A stretch of DNA of 64,000 bases. It comes from Noviherbaspirillum aridicola. Its GTDB lineage: Bacteria > Pseudomonadota > Gammaproteobacteria > Burkholderiales > Burkholderiaceae_D. The position numbers and the translations under genes were made by a program. Location: positions 186,001-250,000 of the forward strand of contig NZ_BPMK01000002.1 in assembly GCF_019656455.1 (NCBI RefSeq), given 5' to 3'. Below the pieces are notes generated by a model. The model ran no database searches. It was not told the origin of the DNA and saw only the letters and a list, made by a program, of their open reading frames with translations. Positions 60,675 through 64,000 of this stretch are shown piece after piece; position 1 is the first letter of the stretch; each line of letters begins with the position of its first letter.

Positions 60675-62591
60675 CTAAAGTGCGTATTCCAATGTGGAGG
60701 TGTCTGATGCCGGAAGCATCGTCTTCACCTCGCGGAAAATCTCCTTCAATAGAGCGTCGGACGGCGGTTCGAGCGGCTCATCTCCGGTGTTCAGGCGGGC
60801 TTTGCCCCAGGCACTGCCGGCACGAAGCGATACGGGAGCGGTGCCGAAGACAGACTTCTCGAATGCCATCACCTCGTTGAGCTTCTCATTACGGCGCGGC
60901 GCGTTCGCCACCTGCGGGAAATAGGTAGTCCGGTTTACCATTGCGTCGATCAGATCCGTGCTCCACTTGAAAATCTCGGCAAGTGCTGCTGCCCGTTTTC
61001 TGCTTAATGATCTCGTTTCGTCGTCGAACTCGGCATTCCCGGCAATGGCCAGCGCGAGATGGACCTCATCCTGAAGCTTCGGTTCGAGCTGGCGAATGCG
61101 CTCAGCGAGCCGGTAATAGTCGACAGTCGTAGCGTGATCCGGTACCCCTCGGAACATGCCTGCAGGCTTGGCGTCTAGCTTTCGCATTTTGTAAGCAATA
61201 TTGCGGGCGAAGGACTTATAGCCAGCGTAGCTGGTCAGTGCGTGCCCCACTTCGTTCGGCGATATTCCCGGACGATAATGACCGGTCTGCAGCCCGTGGA
61301 GCATTTTCGCGCTGACGGAGATGGCCCTGGGATGACCGGGGACGATCGCAAGAACGTCGATCTCCATTCCATACGGATTAATGCCCCTTTTCACCATGTT
61401 GCGTGGAATACGCATAGTACCCGAGGTGTTCTCGATTGCTACCGCGGCGGCCTTTGGCTGCGGCAGCCGGGGGGGCGGCACAGCGGTAATCGCATCGCTG
61501 TCCACGGCACGGGCGGCTTCGGCAGAATAGACGCTTGCGGCATCAGCCTGTACCGTCCTCTGTTCATGCAGGGACGCAGCCATGTAGCGGCAGGCGAGAC
61601 GCGCCATGGCGAATTGCGCCCAGCTTTCGTGGAGGAGATCCTTCGGCAGGACGCCCAGTCCCAGCTGCTCGGCCGCCTTATAGTAGGCGGTCGCGGCAAG
61701 AGTGTCGAAATCGATGTGGATATTGATCTCTTGGCCAGGATCTTCGTCGACCGACTGGTGCTTTCGCAATCGAGCGTTCAGGGGGGCGGCAAGTTTTTCC
61801 ATGGCCCTGAGGAAGTTGTCCTTCCAGTCCGCACGTTTGATTTCCAGTGGCGACTGCGAGTAAAGAAGCCCATAAATCAACCGAACGATGTCCGTCAGGG
61901 CGCCGATGTTCTGTCCTATGGGATGGTGAAGAAGCGCGCTCAGACGCCTGCGCAATGTCTCGTCCGGGATTTGCGCAATCAGGGCGTCAAGCTCGCCCTG
62001 ATAGTGCAGCTTGATTCTGTCCCTGGCCAGCATCGAATGCGGCAGTTCCAGTTCAGCGCCACTCGGCAGCGTCAAGGGCATCAACAGCGGATATATCGAA
62101 TGCCGGTCGGTCCACAGATGCACATCCGCGTTGCCCGGGATATCCCGCGTGCCGTGGCGGAGCCCGAGGTAGGCTTCGATCAGGCGCCGCCGGGACTGGA
62201 TGTCGTTGAGCCAGGGACGGCGCGGCTCCCTTGACGGCGGCACGTACCACATCGTATGAATATGCACCGCCGCCGGCCTCGTGGGTCCTGCCGCCAGATC
62301 CTCGCTCGCCGTTGGCAGGCGCCCCCTGAGCATCGGGCCATGCGCTCTCCCATGCGCACGCTTCTCTTGCGGTCTTCGGCACCGGCGTCCTGAGGCGCAG
62401 CGGCGGGCGGCCGGGGAGGCGGCGCCCCTCGTCGCGCCGACGTGCCGCCCGCGGGCGCTGTCGGAACAGGAGTGGCTTGTCTGGAAGCGAAGAGACGCAT
62501 GGCGAAGTGCAATGGAGAGTGGAAAGGCTGTGAATCGCTGGCTCTTCAGTGACGATGCGCAGCGAGGAGTTCCATTGCAGGCGGGCGCCAT
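60675..62591 (-). CDS. Effector-like protein with possible DXD glycosyltransferase motifs, doubtful 5' end
   Basis: The frame is open for 638 codons to an ATG at 62591, but codon-like character is good only from about the ATG at 62333 (MLRGRLPTASEDL, 552 residues). Upstream of that a Pro/Ala-rich reading in another frame (from 62512) looks more protein-like, suggesting a frameshift near 62330-62400. The segments AAVHIHTMWYVPP, DVHLWTDRHSIYPL, GALTDIVRLIYGLLY and HIDFDTLAATAYY occur in the order seen in DXD-type sugar transferases of the TcdA/TcdB and OCH1 kind, where the Asp-x-Asp binds metal and nucleotide sugar. No signal peptide or membrane segment is seen. The rest is unfamiliar. A secreted host-targeted effector is one possibility. 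Confidence 0.5.
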   Translation of the reverse strand: MAPACNGTPRCASSLKSQRFTAFPLSIALRHASLRFQTSHSCSDSARGRHVGATRGAASPAARRCASGRRCRRPQEKRAHGRAHGPMLRGRLPTASEDLAAGPTRPAAVHIHTMWYVPPSREPRRPWLNDIQSRRRLIEAYLGLRHGTRDIPGNADVHLWTDRHSIYPLLMPLTLPSGAELELPHSMLARDRIKLHYQGELDALIAQIPDETLRRRLSALLHHPIGQNIGALTDIVRLIYGLLYSQSPLEIKRADWKDNFLRAMEKLAAPLNARLRKHQSVDEDPGQEINIHIDFDTLAATAYYKAAEQLGLGVLPKDLLHESWAQFAMARLACRYMAASLHEQRTVQADAASVYSAEAARAVDSDAITAVPPPRLPQPKAAAVAIENTSGTMRIPRNMVKRGINPYGMEIDVLAIVPGHPRAISVSAKMLHGLQTGHYRPGISPNEVGHALTSYAGYKSFARNIAYKMRKLDAKPAGMFRGVPDHATTVDYYRLAERIRQLEPKLQDEVHLALAIAGNAEFDDETRSLSRKRAAALAEIFKWSTDLIDAMVNRTTYFPQVANAPRRNEKLNEVMAFEKSVFGTAPVSLRAGSAWGKARLNTGDEPLEPPSDALLKEIFREVKTMLPASDTSTLEYAL

Positions 62592-62622
62592 CGCGAGACA
62601 TGCGGAGCCCCTTGGCGTCGGT

Positions 62623-63045
62623 CTAGCGCCGCTTCACGCACTCCACATAGCGCTCGCCGTCCGGCGGCAGGCCGCTGCGCTGCGATTGCCAGATCATTTC
62701 GCCGAGACACTCCATCATCTCGTGATGGGCGTCATGCTCGGAGCCGAGACGCTGCGCCAGCGAAAGGAAGGCGGCGCGGATGCCGGGCGGCTGGTCGATG
62801 GAGATCTGCTCGGCGATCGAGAGATGCATCGACAGGTGCAGGAAGGGATTCGCCGTGCCGCGTTCCACCGAGTAGTCGGCCGCCAGCGCCTCGTCGACGT
62901 TGGACAGCGACTCTGCGTATTCCGGATGCTGCACCAGCCAGTCGCGCGCGATGGCTTCCAGCGGCGTGAGGACACGGTTTTCCTGTACCTTGCGATAGGT
63001 CTCGCAGAAGAAGCGGCGCACGTCGTGCTGGGAAGGGGTAAACAT
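62623..63045 (-). CDS. DUF1841 family protein
   Basis: The start at 63045 (MFTPSQHDVRRFFCETYRK) matches the usual N-terminus of this betaproteobacterial family and gives 140 residues; an ATG ten codons upstream is possible. Core segments are PLEAIARDWLVQHPEYAESL and NPFLHLSMHLSIAEQISIDQPPGIR. The function is unknown. It lies 40 bp after nth on the same strand, a common neighbour order in Burkholderiales, so an nth - DUF1841 transcript is likely. Confidence 0.85.
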   Translation of the reverse strand: MFTPSQHDVRRFFCETYRKVQENRVLTPLEAIARDWLVQHPEYAESLSNVDEALAADYSVERGTANPFLHLSMHLSIAEQISIDQPPGIRAAFLSLAQRLGSEHDAHHEMMECLGEMIWQSQRSGLPPDGERYVECVKRR

Positions 63046-63085
63046 CGGGAAGGGGGCTGAAGGATGAAGCGCCATTGTAGCGCCG

Positions 63086-63736
63086 TCAGACAGCCTTTTC
63101 AGGAAGCGGTGTCTTGTCCTTGTATTCGCACAGGTCGGCGATGATGCAATTCCAGCACTGCGGCTTCCGGGCGATGCAGGTATAGCGGCCGTGCAGGATC
63201 AGCCAGTGGTGGGCGTCGTGCCGGAATTCGGCCGGCACGAATTTCAGCAGCTTCTGCTCGACCTCGTCCACGTCCTTGCCTAAAGCGATGCCGGTGCGGT
63301 TGGAGACGCGAAAGATATGGGTGTCGACCGCGATGGTCGGCTGGCCGAAGGCGGAGTTGAGCACCACGTTGGCGGTCTTGCGGCCTACGCCGGGCAGCGC
63401 CTGCAGGGCCTCGCGCGTGCGCGGCACCTCGCCGCCGTGCTGTTCCAGCAACATGCGGCAGGTCTCGATCACGTTCCTGGCCTTGCTGCGGTACAGGCCG
63501 ATGGTGCGGATGTATTCCTCCAGGCCTTCCACGCCGAGCGCGAGGATCGCCGCCGGCGAATTCGCCACCGGATACAGACGCCGCGTGGCCTTGTTGACGG
63601 ACACATCCGTGGCCTGGGCCGAGAGGATCACCGCGATCAGCAGCTCGAACGGCGTGGTGTATTCCAGTTCCGTGGTCGGATGCGGGTTGGCCTCGCGGAA
63701 GCGGCGGAAAATGTCGAGTCGCTTGGCGGCGTTCAT
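63086..63736 (-). CDS. nth: Endonuclease III, DNA glycosylase/AP lyase
   Basis: 216 residues. The helix-hairpin-helix LQALPGVGRKTANVVLNSAFG contains the catalytic lysine, the catalytic aspartate is in IAVDTHIFRVSNRTG, and the C-terminal iron-sulfur loop C-x6-C-x2-C-x5-C is intact (CIARKPQCWNCIIADLC). It removes oxidised pyrimidines in base excision repair. Its ATG overlaps the TGA of the upstream rnfB-like gene, a conserved arrangement. Confidence 0.97.
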   Translation of the reverse strand: MNAAKRLDIFRRFREANPHPTTELEYTTPFELLIAVILSAQATDVSVNKATRRLYPVANSPAAILALGVEGLEEYIRTIGLYRSKARNVIETCRMLLEQHGGEVPRTREALQALPGVGRKTANVVLNSAFGQPTIAVDTHIFRVSNRTGIALGKDVDEVEQKLLKFVPAEFRHDAHHWLILHGRYTCIARKPQCWNCIIADLCEYKDKTPLPEKAV

Positions 63737-64000
63737 TGCGCGTCTTTTTCGAGCTTGCTGTTGATCTCCTCGATGCCGCGCTGCACCGAGCGGGATACGT
63801 CCTGCAGGCGGGCCGGCCCGTTGCTGGCGGCCTGCTGTAGTTTCTGCAGCCGGGCGCGTTCCATCGCGGCCTGGATCACGGCTTTCTTGCGTTCCTTTTC
63901 CGCCTTTTCTTCCGCGCTCATCGCGGCCTCGGCTTCCACCGCCTTGAGCTTGGCCACGGCCTTGGCAGCGAGACGGGCATCGTTTTCCGCCTTGTCACGG
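63733..64000 (-). CDS. C-terminal end of electron transport complex subunit RnfB/RsxB, truncated by window edge
   Basis: Only the last 88 codons are visible. They form a highly charged Ala/Lys/Glu helix (KAVEAEAAMSAEEKAEKERKK) ending EINSKLEKDAQ. This kind of alanine-lysine tail follows the ferredoxin domains of betaproteobacterial RnfB/RsxB, and rnfB directly upstream of nth with an ATGA overlap is typical. The iron-sulfur domains themselves lie outside the window, so the assignment rests on tail character and gene order. Confidence 0.65.
   Translation of the reverse strand, partial: RDKAENDARLAAKAVAKLKAVEAEAAMSAEEKAEKERKKAVIQAAMERARLQKLQQAASNGPARLQDVSRSVQRGIEEINSKLEKDAQ

Overview
The window reads as a chromosomal segment of a GC-rich betaproteobacterium, most likely Burkholderiales and probably an Oxalobacteraceae relative (Herbaspirillum/Noviherbaspirillum type). 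This rests on overall protein character, the parE - lytic transglycosylase - parC order, an rnfB tail running into nth, and a complete protocatechuate pathway under PcaQ- and PcaR-type regulators. No tRNA, rRNA, CRISPR array or insertion sequence was recognised.

Layout. 1-4.6 kb: the end of a universal stress protein gene and a three-gene ABC exporter (HlyD adaptor, FtsX permease, ATPase) on the minus strand. 4.65-6.3 kb: a chemoreceptor with a C-terminal sensor region behind a perfect FNR-type box. 6.3-12.5 kb: zwf, two small proteins, DedA, ku with a MerR-TPR gene, and purT. 12.5-18.3 kb: a 7TM-GGDEF-EAL protein, an N-acyl amino acid synthase-like enzyme, and a second chemoreceptor carrying a c-type haem motif behind a second FNR-type box.

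18.4-40.9 kb is a 4-hydroxybenzoate/protocatechuate catabolic locus: pcaHG, pcaQ, pcaR, pcaIJFBDC, a branched-chain-type ABC transporter (livHMGF), then a binding protein, pobA and pobR. Together these would import 4-hydroxybenzoate, hydroxylate it to protocatechuate, cleave the ring and feed succinyl-CoA and acetyl-CoA to central metabolism. Between livF and its binding-protein gene (30.3-37.5 kb) lies an unrelated four-gene module. It holds a CHAT protease gene interrupted by one in-frame TAG, a polytopic membrane protein behind a five-copy repeat of Shine-Dalgarno-like units, a GYD-domain protein, and a 1,221-residue alpha/beta-hydrolase-CHAT fusion.

41.2-49.3 kb is a polymorphic-toxin island. 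A Sec-exported Rhs protein ends in a low-GC tail that resembles a lysozyme/transglycosylase fold. Three small genes follow that share a TW-D-DGD-CD motif; the first overlaps the toxin stop and has a signal peptide, so they look like a diversified set of periplasmic immunity proteins. A Pmp3-like peptide closes the island. 49.5-64 kb holds parC, a lytic transglycosylase, parE, a double pseudo-receiver protein, a His/Pro-rich protein of unknown role, a MoxR-GNAT-VWA operon, two cytochromes c with a clear terminator, an effector-like gene with glycosyltransferase-like motifs and a doubtful 5' end, a DUF1841 gene, nth and the end of rnfB.

The two best candidates for undescribed biology are the CHAT/hydrolase/membrane module and the Rhs lysozyme-like toxin with its triplicated DGD-motif genes. 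The paired FNR-type promoters of the two chemoreceptors form a third, smaller regulatory finding.
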